DNA of 13,224 nucleotides from Firmicutes bacterium CAG:95 (GTDB lineage Bacteria > Bacillota > Clostridia > Lachnospirales > Lachnospiraceae): the NCBI GenBank assembly GCA_000438155.1, contig FR902891.1, positions 1 to 13,224 of the forward strand, read 5' to 3'. Shown piece by piece: positions 6,416-12,626 of this stretch. The notes under the pieces are model-generated. The model worked only from the letters and a program-made list of their open reading frames with translations, did no database searches and had not been told where the DNA came from. Every line of letters begins with the position of its first letter. Position 1 is the stretch's first letter. The position numbers and the translations under genes are program-made.

Positions 6416-7162
6416 TTAAAGCACCTTATTTAAGAAGCTGATGGTTCTCGGCTCCTTCGGATTTAAAATCACTTCCTGTGGAGTTCCTTCTTCTACAATA
6501 TAGCCGCCGTCCATAAAGATGACGCGGTCAGCAACCTCTCTTGCAAATCCAATCTCATGCGTTACAATCACCATGGTCATACCATCTGCGGCAAGCTGCT
6601 TCATAACAGCCAATACCTCACCAACCATTTCCGGATCCAGCGCAGAGGTCGGTTCATCAAAAAGCATGATATCCGGCTTCATGCAGAGCGCTCTTGCGAT
6701 GGCAACACGCTGCTTCTGTCCACCGGAAAGCTGGGACGGATAGGAATCTGCCTTTTCCAGAAGATCGACTCTCTTAAGCATTTCTTCTGCACGGGCTCTT
6801 GCTTCCTTCTTATCCGCTTTCTTTAATTCCAGCGGAGCAAGCATCAGATTGTCCAGAACATTCATATTATTAAACAGATTGAAGTGCTGGAATACCATTC
6901 CGATGTTCTCACGCACCTTATTCATGTTTACTTTCTTTGCTGTAATATCAATATCATCTACAATAATCGTTCCTGCCGTTGCGTCCTCAAGACGGTTCAG
7001 ACAGCGGAGAAAGGTCGATTTACCGGAACCGGAGGGTCCAAGAATAACCACTACCTCTCCTTCTGTAATTTCTGTAGAGATATCCTTCAGCACTTCAAGA
7101 TCTCCGAAGCATTTACGGAGCTTATCCACTTTAATTTTGATTTTCTTATCTGTTGATTCCAC
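6416..7162 (-). CDS. glnQ: Polar amino acid ABC transporter, ATP-binding protein (GlnQ-like)
   Basis: This 248-residue cytosolic ATPase shows the full ABC set: Walker A GPSGSGKST (42-50), Q-loop Gln92, signature LSGGQ (145-149), Walker B LFDE (167-170) followed by PTSALDP, and H-loop His202. Its length and motifs fit the polar amino acid family (GlnQ/HisP/ArtP). It would form a dimer that powers the permease encoded just upstream. The start is GTG, supported by GGAGG seven bases upstream. The gene overlaps the end of the permease gene by 17 bases, so translation is probably coupled. The gene symbol gives the family type; the true substrate is not known. Confidence 0.95.
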   Translation of the reverse strand: MESTDKKIKIKVDKLRKCFGDLEVLKDISTEITEGEVVVILGPSGSGKSTFLRCLNRLEDATAGTIIVDDIDITAKKVNMNKVRENIGMVFQHFNLFNNMNVLDNLMLAPLELKKADKKEARARAEEMLKRVDLLEKADSYPSQLSGGQKQRVAIARALCMKPDIMLFDEPTSALDPEMVGEVLAVMKQLAADGMTMVIVTHEIGFAREVADRVIFMDGGYIVEEGTPQEVILNPKEPRTISFLNKVL

Positions 7163-7826
7163 GGTTCATCCTCCTCTCTACGAGCTTAGCCAAATAGGAA
7201 AGAATCGTAATCACGATCAGATACATGATACCGACAATTGCCCATGTTTCAAACGCCTTGAATGTATTTGCCTGTACCTGCTTGGCTGCCAGAACGAGTT
7301 CCGGGAAACCGATAACAGACAGAATGGAAGTATCCTTAACCGTGATGATGAACTGGTTAATAATACTTGGAATCATGGTACGGATTGCCTGTGGAAGAAT
7401 GATCTTTCTCATCGTCTTCCAGTACGGAAGTCCGAGTGATCTGCCGGCTTCCATCTGGCCGATATCCACAGACTGGATACCGGCACGGATGATTTCAGCC
7501 ATATAAGCACCACAGTTTAAAGCGAGACAAATGGTTCCTGCCTGCAGAGCCGATAAGGTAAAGCCTCCTCCAAATCCCAAAATCGTATTAATGAGATAAG
7601 GAATACCGAAGTATATGAAAAACGCAAGTACAATCATCGGAACACCACGTATTACAAATACAAAGATATTCGAGATAATATTGCACGCTTTATTTTTCAA
7701 TACGCTGAGCAGACCAAAGATCATACCCAGTATACATGCAAAAACCAGACCTAAGAATGCCAACAGCAGGGTACGCCCCATTGCTGTAAGAAGCATATTT
7801 CCGTAGACAGTAATAATTTTAACCAT
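7146..7826 (-). CDS. Polar amino acid ABC transporter, permease
   Basis: This 226-residue membrane protein of the HisM/GlnP type should have about five membrane helices. It carries the cytoplasmic EAA coupling loop EAGRSLGLPYWKTMRKIILPQA (split as EAGRSLGLP at 126-134 and the following ILPQA), which docks onto the ATPase, and the family motif KDTSIL (164-169). Only one permease gene is present, so the channel is presumably a homodimer. It begins 18 bases after the stop of the binding-protein gene with a GGGTGAGG ribosome site, and its end overlaps the ATPase gene. Confidence 0.94.
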   Translation of the reverse strand: MVKIITVYGNMLLTAMGRTLLLAFLGLVFACILGMIFGLLSVLKNKACNIISNIFVFVIRGVPMIVLAFFIYFGIPYLINTILGFGGGFTLSALQAGTICLALNCGAYMAEIIRAGIQSVDIGQMEAGRSLGLPYWKTMRKIILPQAIRTMIPSIINQFIITVKDTSILSVIGFPELVLAAKQVQANTFKAFETWAIVGIMYLIVITILSYLAKLVERRMNRGINR

Positions 7827-7844
7827 ATTGCCTCACCCTTTTTA

Positions 7845-8735
7845 TTATTCGCCTAAATACTTAGCGATGATTTCGTCATAAGTGCCGTTAGCCTTGATGT
7901 TAGCAAGACCCTTGTTGAACATATCAATTAATTCCTGATTGTCTGCATTGAAGATTGCAAAGCCATATGCTGCAGGATCATTTCCTGTACCGTCAACGAT
8001 TTCCATTCCGATACCGGTATCCTTAATGTTGCTTGCCATGATCGGTGTATCATCGAAGCATGCTGCAACCTGGCCACCTACAACTGCCTGATACATGGTC
8101 GGTGAATCTTCAAAATAAGTAACTGTGAAGCCATACTGATCTGCAAGGCTTTCTGCATAGGTTGCACTCATGGAAGCGGTCTTAACTGCAACAGACTTGC
8201 CATTCAGATCTTCAAAGCCTTTAATGTCAGATCCGGCTGCAACAGCCATACTCTGGTTTGCATCATAATATCCATCGGAGAAGATCCATCCGGATTCTTT
8301 ACGTTCGTCAGTAATGGAAGCGCCGGCGATCATACCATCAGCCTGGCCTGCCTGACATGCTGCGATGGAAGCATCCCATCCAAGAGACTGTACTTCATAC
8401 TGGAATCCCTGATCCTTAGCGACTGCAGCAAGAATATCCATGTCAATACCTACGAAATCTCCGTTGTCATCTGTGTACTCGAAAGGCTTGAAAGCTGTAT
8501 CAGTTGCTACAACCCATACCTTGTCAGAAGCTGCTGCATCTGCAGTCTCTTCTGTTGCTTCCGCAGTAGTGTCTTCTGTCTCTGTTGCGTCTGCTGTTTC
8601 TGTTTCAGCTGCTTCTGTTTCAGCTGCTTCTGTTGTGGTGTCTTCTGTTGTTGCGGTGCTGTTAGAGCTTCCACATGCAGCAAGACCCATTACCATGGCT
8701 GCCGCCATAATAAGTGCAAGTGTTTTTTTCTTCAT
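7845..8735 (-). CDS. Polar amino acid ABC transporter, substrate-binding lipoprotein
   Basis: This 296-residue exported lipoprotein has a signal peptide (KKK, then a hydrophobic core) ending in lipobox LAAC, with Cys21 as the lipidated residue. Residues 22-70 form a low-complexity, acidic Thr/Glu/Ala linker that lifts the binding domain off the membrane. Residues from about 72 form a family 3 solute-binding domain (WVVATDTAFKPFEY start, then GIDMDIL and the ADGMIAG region). It should capture an amino acid at the cell surface and deliver it to the permease. The ATG has AGGAGG eight bases upstream. Within the linker, a 15-bp unit is exactly duplicated at 8602-8631, giving a repeated EAAET. The ligand (Gln, Arg, cystine or other) cannot be fixed from sequence. 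Confidence 0.94.
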   Translation of the reverse strand: MKKKTLALIMAAAMVMGLAACGSSNSTATTEDTTTEAAETEAAETETADATETEDTTAEATEETADAAASDKVWVVATDTAFKPFEYTDDNGDFVGIDMDILAAVAKDQGFQYEVQSLGWDASIAACQAGQADGMIAGASITDERKESGWIFSDGYYDANQSMAVAAGSDIKGFEDLNGKSVAVKTASMSATYAESLADQYGFTVTYFEDSPTMYQAVVGGQVAACFDDTPIMASNIKDTGIGMEIVDGTGNDPAAYGFAIFNADNQELIDMFNKGLANIKANGTYDEIIAKYLGE

Positions 8736-8758
8736 AATATTGTCCTCCTTTTTATGAA

Positions 8759-8781
8759 TTGTGAAGCTTGCGTCTTCACAA
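8759..8781 (-). promoter_or_regulatory. Intercistronic hairpin before the binding-protein gene
   Basis: TTGTGAAG (8759-8766) and CTTCACAA (8774-8781) form an 8-bp stem with a seven-base loop, directly before the ribosome site of the binding-protein gene. A smaller ACGGC/GCCGT hairpin (8794-8808) lies between it and the amidotransferase stop. With no T run it is not a terminator. Such hairpins often protect the mRNA end of the abundant binding-protein message after processing. Confidence 0.45.
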
Positions 8782-8820
8782 AATCTATCCTAAACGGCGC
8801 TATGCCGTAACAGGATCATC

Positions 8821-9519
8821 TTAACAGGCATCCACGAATGCCTGAACGAGCTTTAAGCATTCCGGATCCTTCTCAAAAGCAAATTCCGGATGCCACTGTA
8901 CACCTACGATGAATTTCTTATCCGGGATACAGATCGCTTCTATGAGGCCGTCCTCGGAATAAGCCATTGCTTCCGCACCGGGCGCCAGCTCCTTCACTGC
9001 CTGATGGTGATAACTGTTCACACTATGCTCTCCTGCTCCGATCATCCCGGCAAGAAGACTTCCTTCCTTCACGGTTATCTTATGGACTCCCCGTTCGTAA
9101 GGCGGTGTCATATGATGCTCTGTCTCTGACGGATGCTGGGTATCGAGATCCTGATATAAGGTTCCTCCAAGACTCGCATTCATAAACTGAATACCGCGGC
9201 AGATGCCAAATACCGGAAGATCCTTCTCTACTGCGCGTTTCAACAGATATGCTTCCATGACATCACGGGCATGACAGCACTGACCGCATTCGGGAATAGC
9301 TTCTTCTCCGTACACAGCAGGATCCACGTCATGTCCACCTGTCAGAAGCAGACCGTCACACATGCCTAAGCACTGTTCCAGTTCCTCTGTATCTTCCGTA
9401 AGGGGAAGCATGACCGGTAATGCGCCACAGCGTTCAATCACCTTCATGTATCCGGGAAGCATCCAGTAGCTTTCCTTTTCTTCATCATATAACGGTATCA
9501 GACCAATTACCTTTTTCAT
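8821..9519 (-). CDS. Class I glutamine amidotransferase-like gamma-glutamyl hydrolase (PuuD-like, peptidase C26)
   Basis: This 232-residue cytosolic protein has the catalytic nucleophile Cys107 in FGICRGIQFMNASLGG, the catalytic His210-Pro-Glu212 in VQWHPEF, and the family signatures GGHDVDP (61-67) and HHQAVKELAPG (171-181). These match the gamma-glutamyl-GABA hydrolase / peptidase C26 group, which cleaves gamma-glutamyl bonds and has no fused synthetase domain. It is the first gene of an operon with a polar amino acid importer, so it may release glutamate from an imported gamma-glutamyl compound, or act in polyamine/GABA breakdown as PuuD does. No other puu genes are present. The ATG has CAGGAG about ten bases upstream. 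A cluster of Cys/His near residues 78-83 (CGQCCH) is unusual. Confidence 0.88.
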   Translation of the reverse strand: MKKVIGLIPLYDEEKESYWMLPGYMKVIERCGALPVMLPLTEDTEELEQCLGMCDGLLLTGGHDVDPAVYGEEAIPECGQCCHARDVMEAYLLKRAVEKDLPVFGICRGIQFMNASLGGTLYQDLDTQHPSETEHHMTPPYERGVHKITVKEGSLLAGMIGAGEHSVNSYHHQAVKELAPGAEAMAYSEDGLIEAICIPDKKFIVGVQWHPEFAFEKDPECLKLVQAFVDAC

Positions 9520-9598
9520 TCTGTATCATCTCCTGTGTCAGAGGCTCCTGGCTGATGTTCACCCAAAAGCCCGGTATCTTCCCTGCGGAGCTTTTTGC

Positions 9599-9634
9599 TT
9601 TACAGAAAATACCGACGGAATTTTCTGTAAACAA
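9599..9634 (-). promoter_or_regulatory. Candidate promoter inside an operator-like inverted repeat, upstream of the transport operon
   Basis: Arms TTTACAGAAAAT (9599-9610) and ATTTTCTGTAAA (9620-9631) are a perfect 12-bp inverted repeat around ACCGACGGA, whose CCG/CGG extends the dyad. On the minus strand a TTGTTT (9634-9629), 17-bp spacer and TATTTT (9611-9606) fall within the repeat. A bound repressor would cover the promoter. It lies just after the upstream operon's terminator and about 80 bases before the amidotransferase start. Confidence 0.55.
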
Positions 9635-9666
9635 AGAAAAAGGGGGCTGCAAACTGTAGACCCCTT
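9632..9666 (-). terminator. Intrinsic terminator separating the DnaJ operon from the transport operon
   Basis: AAGGGGG (9640-9646) and CCCCTT (9661-9666) close a hairpin whose inner CTGCA/TGTAG arms also pair, with mismatches. On the minus strand it is followed by TTTTTCTTTG, a good T run. It sits about 140 bases beyond the DnaJ gene stop and just upstream of the next candidate promoter. Confidence 0.7.
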
Positions 9667-9735
9667 CGTCTGTTAAAAGATTATCACATTATGTTATTGA
9701 TTTCAAGAGCTTTTTGTAACTATTCAGAGCCATGC

Positions 9736-9782
9736 AAAATTGCTTTCTGTGAATGCTTGCATTCAAACAGAAAAGCAATTTT
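9736..9782. repeat. Long imperfect hairpin after the DnaJ-domain gene
   Basis: Positions 9736-9756 and 9759-9782 pair over 21 bp with two small bulges and a two-base loop: outer AAAATTGCTTT with AAAGCAATTTT, then CTGT/ACAG, then GAATGC/GCATTC. It begins about 24 bases past the DnaJ stop. The T tail is poor in both directions (TTTTGC or TTTTAT), so it may be an mRNA-end stabiliser or a dispersed repeat rather than a classical terminator. Confidence 0.6.
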
Positions 9783-9805
9783 ATATGGCGAAGCAACTCC
9801 ATTCC

Positions 9806-10594
9806 CTAATAGCCCGCATAAGGGCTTCCACCGCAGCACAGGCCACCGCCACCGCAGCAAAGATTGCAAAGCAGATTGGCAATGCACAGCTTCAGACAGA
9901 GATTTCCATTCCCGGCAACCGGACTGCCATAGGTGTACTGCCGCTGTTGGTACCAGCTTCCTCCATTTTCAAACCGGTTCACCAGATTCCGGTATTCACT
10001 GTTATTCGGCTCCAGCGCCGATGCACGTTTGGCATGCTCTAATGCCGATACCTGATTACCGAGCCCCGCATGTGCGAGTGCACTATAATAATACCACCGG
10101 GCATTCCGTGTGTTCTCTTCCATATTATCCAGAACTGTCCGGGCTTCCCTGTAATAGCCACTTCTTAAATAGTTTCCTGCCGCACGCAGGTAATTATCCT
10201 CTTCGTAGCCGGTATTGCTTCCGGTATAGGCCCCCTGTCCAAAGCCGCCGAATCCTCCGAATCCTCCGAAACCGCCAAAGAAATCTTCAAAATCTCCATA
10301 ATAACCACGGTTTCCGTAGCCGCCCTGCTGTCCACCGCCATAGCTTCCGGAGCCGGAGCCATAACTGCCCTGTGATCCCCCATAGCCATAACTGCTGCCT
10401 CCGCCGGTACGTTCCTTCATAATCTGCTGGTACGCCTGCTGGATCTCCTTAAACATTTCCTCTGCCTGATCCTTATTCGGATTATTGATATTTGCATCCG
10501 GATGATACTTCCGGCTCAATGTTTTATATGCTTTTTTAATTTCTTCTTCAGTGGCGTTCCTGGATACACCAAGAACCGTATACGGATCACGCAT
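9806..10594 (-). CDS. DnaJ-domain protein with TPR-like region and Cys-rich tail
   Basis: The product is about 262 residues from the chosen start. Residues 1-62 form a J domain (PYTVLGV, HPD at 31-33, then FKEIQQAY) that should stimulate a DnaK-type Hsp70. A Gly/Tyr/Ser-rich segment follows (about 64-125), then a TPR-like helical pair (RAAGNYLRSGYYREARTVLD, then WYYYSALAHAGLGNQVSALEHAKRAS). The C-terminus holds seven cysteines, some in pairs, among Leu and Gly. The canonical DnaJ zinc fingers and C-terminal substrate domains are missing, so this is a specialised type III J protein, not the housekeeping chaperone. An in-frame ATG four codons earlier (10606) exists, but GGAGGG lies five bases before the ATG at 10594, which decides the start. 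It is the last gene of a three-gene operon. Confidence 0.88.
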   Translation of the reverse strand: MRDPYTVLGVSRNATEEEIKKAYKTLSRKYHPDANINNPNKDQAEEMFKEIQQAYQQIMKERTGGGSSYGYGGSQGSYGSGSGSYGGGQQGGYGNRGYYGDFEDFFGGFGGFGGFGGFGQGAYTGSNTGYEEDNYLRAAGNYLRSGYYREARTVLDNMEENTRNARWYYYSALAHAGLGNQVSALEHAKRASALEPNNSEYRNLVNRFENGGSWYQQRQYTYGSPVAGNGNLCLKLCIANLLCNLCCGGGGLCCGGSPYAGY

Positions 10595-10606
10595 ACTTCC
10601 CTCCAT

Positions 10607-10744
10607 CTCCGCGCCGGCCCATCAGCCGTAACTATTCCGGCAGCTGTTCTGCTGCCTCACAGTTATCTGTTTTGATATAACAGTTCCACCATGACATTCA
10701 TAAGCTACCCTTAGCAGGCAGGCTCCCACAGTCGTCCTGCACAA
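10607..10744. other. Gap between the DUF5685 and DnaJ genes with a nested stem-loop
   Basis: This 138-base gap has no gene. GGCAGC (10639-10644) and GCTGCC (10651-10656) form a perfect 6-bp hairpin, and AACT/AGTT segments outside it can pair as well. There is no T run, so readthrough from the upstream gene into the DnaJ gene is likely. A weak CTGTTATATC-like A+T stretch at about 10670-10685 could hide a promoter, but I cannot support one. Confidence 0.35.
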
Positions 10745-11602
10745 TCATTTCTGCATGGCTGAGCTGTTACATTTTGATTGATTCGCGCGCTTCTGATTTA
10801 CTGCCTCGTAACGATACCAGACTCCTGAATAAATAATATTCCTCAAAATTTCCACATTGTCAAGGATCGGAAGCTTTTCAAATTCTCTCGAACATTCCGC
10901 CATCATCATGGTAAGAATCGTCCGTACCTCCTCTTCAAAGTCCGGATCGTCACACTTTATCGTAAAAGGATTGTATCTTCCCTTCCCACGGTCTTCGTAC
11001 ACATCTTCATATGCATCCAGAAGATAAATAAACTTGCCAAGATAAAATCCCATGTTTCTCAGGGATTCCTCCCATTCATCCGCCTTCGGTGCAAGAACTT
11101 CACTCATAATTCTTCCAAAAATCCCCGCCATCCGGTCAATATCAGCAGACTGCTTTTTTTCTTCCCTCAACAGCTCCCGCAGCAGATTCTCAATCCGCCT
11201 TGCCTTCTCCGGATATTTGTTATAAGCCCTATGATATCCCTTTTTAAGCAGCTTTGCATAAGTAAATCTGGTTAATTTCTTTTCATCTGCCCAGTCATCC
11301 ATACATTTATAATAAGAAAGCAGAACATTCATATCTGCTCCATATTCTGTATAAATGGTCTGCCGGGTCTGATGCTTCTCAAACGGGTGTGCCACACAGT
11401 TCACAACATCCTCACTAACCTCCGGCTCGTAAAGACTGCTTAACAGCATAACAGCAAAGGTCATATCGTAAGTCAATGTCAGCTGTCCTGTAAATCCGTA
11501 CTGCTTCTTAAGCATCTGGCACAGACCGCAATAATAGGAATGATAAATATCAAACTCTTTAAATTTCATATCACCCTTATTAATAATCACATATCCAAAC
11601 AC
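10745..11602 (-). CDS. DUF5685-family protein, helical, function unknown
   Basis: This 285-residue protein opens with MFGYVIINKGDMKFKEFDIYHSYYCGLC (given here as family hallmarks: FGYV, then YCGLC), which I recognise as the DUF5685 family of Clostridia. Cys25/Cys28 and Cys69/His72 could bind a metal. It looks soluble and nearly all helical. Two Asp-rich helices, DDWAD (102-106) and DAYEDVYED (196-204), recall the paired aspartate motifs of class I isoprenoid synthases. That is suggestive only. The start is GTG with a weak GGTGG site, about 50 bases after the zinc-ribbon gene stop. The neighbours, a membrane zinc-ribbon protein and a J protein, suggest a membrane-linked folding or quality-control role. 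No experimental function is known to me. Confidence 0.75.
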   Translation of the reverse strand: MFGYVIINKGDMKFKEFDIYHSYYCGLCQMLKKQYGFTGQLTLTYDMTFAVMLLSSLYEPEVSEDVVNCVAHPFEKHQTRQTIYTEYGADMNVLLSYYKCMDDWADEKKLTRFTYAKLLKKGYHRAYNKYPEKARRIENLLRELLREEKKQSADIDRMAGIFGRIMSEVLAPKADEWEESLRNMGFYLGKFIYLLDAYEDVYEDRGKGRYNPFTIKCDDPDFEEEVRTILTMMMAECSREFEKLPILDNVEILRNIIYSGVWYRYEAVNQKRANQSKCNSSAMQK

Positions 11603-11655
11603 GACTTCACCACCTGTCTGTCCATTCTTTCCAATCTGCTGTCAAATCCAGCACA

Positions 11656-12063
11656 TCAGCTCTTCTTGATAAACTTCGTTCCGCATTTGGGACATCGGAT
11701 TTCAATCCTGCCCTTGCCTCTTGGAACCCGGATCTTCTGTCTGCAGGTCGGACACCTGTATATATGATGTGTCTTCAACTGCTTAAAATGATTCTTCGTC
11801 CTTGCAAAAAAGTTCTTTACTTTATATTCCTGCTTTAAATAAAAATTATTCTCCTGCTGCCTCTTATAATAGTTTCTGGACAGAAGCCGGAAGTACATAT
11901 AAACAATCAGTACAATTGCAATGATATAGGTAAACGGCACCCTGAAAAAGGATAATAGAATAAAAACAAATGTCAGAATCGACAAAAATCTGGTAAAGGC
12001 GTCTGCGCCTCCCGCTCCGTATCTTCCCTGCATAAACCGGTAAATCCGTTCCCGGAATTTCAT
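11656..12063 (-). CDS. Membrane protein with C-terminal zinc ribbon
   Basis: This 135-residue protein has two predicted membrane helices (about 24-40 and 44-60), a basic linker, and a C-terminal zinc ribbon with CPTC (104-107) and CPKC (124-127). The zinc ribbon should face the cytosol, as the basic flanks suggest. It may bind nucleic acid or protein and tether it to the membrane; no catalytic motif is visible. The ATG has TAGGAGGC about nine bases upstream. It is the first gene of an operon with DUF5685 and the DnaJ-domain protein. Confidence 0.8.
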   Translation of the reverse strand: MKFRERIYRFMQGRYGAGGADAFTRFLSILTFVFILLSFFRVPFTYIIAIVLIVYMYFRLLSRNYYKRQQENNFYLKQEYKVKNFFARTKNHFKQLKTHHIYRCPTCRQKIRVPRGKGRIEIRCPKCGTKFIKKS

Positions 12064-12108
12064 AATTCTTCGCCTCCTAAGCTGGATTCCTTACTGAATC
12101 TTTCTCCC

Positions 12109-12137
12109 ATGTTACAGACTTTTATACCAAAAATCAA
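12109..12137 (-). promoter_or_regulatory. Candidate promoter of the zinc-ribbon / DUF5685 / DnaJ operon
   Basis: Minus-strand TTGATT (12137-12132) and TAACAT (12114-12109) are 17 bp apart and about 45 bases from the ATG at 12063. The match is moderate. An alternative TATAAA at about 12120-12126 lacks a suitable -35 box. Confidence 0.5.
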
Positions 12138-12174
12138 TGAATTGCATCTAAACGTTTCTTAAAATTTTATAAAC

Positions 12175-12310
12175 AACGCTCCCTCTACCTCTACCGTGCT
12201 GCACTAAATTCGTGCTGCGCCTCACCGCTTGCACTCATTAAGTGCACAGGTATGGTTCGCACTAACCTCAAGCTGCGTCTTCGACTTGCTTTCGCTAAGT
12301 ACTCTACTCA
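12175..12310. other. Non-coding stretch with short direct and inverted repeats
   Basis: No supported gene lies here. CGTGCTGC occurs twice (about 12195 and 12211). TGCACT/AGTGCA (12230-12235 with 12241-12246) forms a hairpin, and GCACTAA or GCACTCA recurs several times. Base composition is higher in G+C than the A+T-rich promoter region next to it. It resembles a dispersed intergenic repeat or a decayed element; its nature is not established. Confidence 0.35.
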
Positions 12311-12346
12311 AAAAAACGTCCTGTTTCCTCATCGGGAACAGGACGT
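12310..12346 (-). terminator. Strong intrinsic terminator after the 39-aa membrane protein gene
   Basis: A 13-bp stem (12316-12328 with 12334-12346, outer arms ACGTCCTGTT and AACAGGACGT) with a five-base loop is followed on the minus strand by TTTTTTGAG. It lies 48 bases past the stop of the small membrane gene, which supports that gene as a real transcription unit. Confidence 0.92.
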
Positions 12347-12378
12347 CATTCGACTTCTTATCATTCTCATCTGCAGGC

Positions 12379-12392
12379 GGCAGAATTCTGCC
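12379..12392. repeat. 14-bp perfect palindrome next to the small gene stop
   Basis: GGCAGAATTCTGCC reads the same on both strands. It starts one base after the stop codon of the 39-aa gene and lies ahead of the terminator, so in RNA it would form a second short hairpin. Confidence 0.6.
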
Positions 12393-12393
12393 A

Positions 12394-12513
12394 TCAGTCT
12401 TCGGATTCATCATCCTGCTCTGCTGCCACTGCGGAAACTACAGAAGAAACCACTGCAATGACAACTGCAAAAATAATGATTAATAAACCGCCACCTAATA
12501 ATAAAAATTCCAT
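12394..12513 (-). CDS. Small single-span membrane protein (39 aa)
   Basis: This 39-residue ORF has an ideal ribosome site (AAGGAGG, seven bases before the ATG), a promoter about 30 bases further up and a strong terminator 48 bases after its stop. Residues 3-31 are almost wholly hydrophobic (begins FLLLGGGLLIIIFAVVIAVV), forming one membrane helix with a glycine cluster. The C-terminus is strongly acidic (EQDDESED). By the positive-inside pattern the acidic tail may face outward, but this is uncertain. It could be a regulatory micropeptide for a membrane complex, or a type I toxin-like peptide, although the acidic rather than basic tail argues against the latter. Family unknown to me. Confidence 0.72.
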   Translation of the reverse strand: MEFLLLGGGLLIIIFAVVIAVVSSVVSAVAAEQDDESED

Positions 12514-12543
12514 CTGTCAGCCTCCTTATAAACTACTTTTTAT

Positions 12544-12572
12544 AGTGTACACGATACCGGAGGTTTTTTCAA
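12544..12572 (-). promoter_or_regulatory. Promoter of the 39-aa membrane protein gene
   Basis: Minus-strand TTGAAA (12572-12567) and TACACT (12549-12544) are separated by 17 bp. The start of transcription would fall about 25 bases before the ATG at 12513. The region upstream carries phased 11-bp repeats. Confidence 0.68.
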
Positions 12573-12576
12573 GACG

Positions 12577-12619
12577 GTATTGCATGGTATTTCAAAAGTA
12601 TTTTGAAAGTATTCCAAAA
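12577..12619. repeat. Phased 11-bp repeats with an inverted repeat, upstream of the small-gene promoter
   Basis: Units GTATTTCAAAA (12587), GTATTTTGAAA (12598) and GTATTCCAAAA (12609) follow at an exact 11-bp period, with a weaker GTATTGCATG at 12577. Within them TTTCAAAA (12590-12597) and TTTTGAAA (12601-12608) are a perfect inverted repeat. One helical turn per unit suggests a protein-binding array or a curved DNA segment. It lies between the leuA stop and the next promoter. Confidence 0.6.
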
Positions 12620-12626
12620 GGTTCCC

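Noticed and set aside
6849..7439. 196-codon open frame on the plus strand opposite the ABC genes
   Set aside because: Both ABC proteins on the other strand have full motif sets; no start signals support this frame.
9678..9706. TTGAAA / TAATCT promoter-like pair with 17-bp spacing on the minus strand
   Set aside because: Transcription would begin within a few bases of the terminator hairpin at 9640-9666, so it would be terminated at once. The promoter at 9606-9634 fits the layout better, although an attenuated leader cannot be fully excluded.
9691..10422. 243-codon open frame on the plus strand, antisense to the DnaJ-domain gene
   Set aside because: Its His/Arg/Ser/Pro-rich translation is the shadow of the Gly/Tyr-rich region of the J protein, which has clear family motifs and a ribosome site. 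No ribosome site or promoter faces it.
12222..12413. 63-codon open frame on the minus strand across the terminator
   Set aside because: It runs through a strong terminator hairpin and overlaps the better-supported 39-residue gene in another frame; it has no ribosome site.
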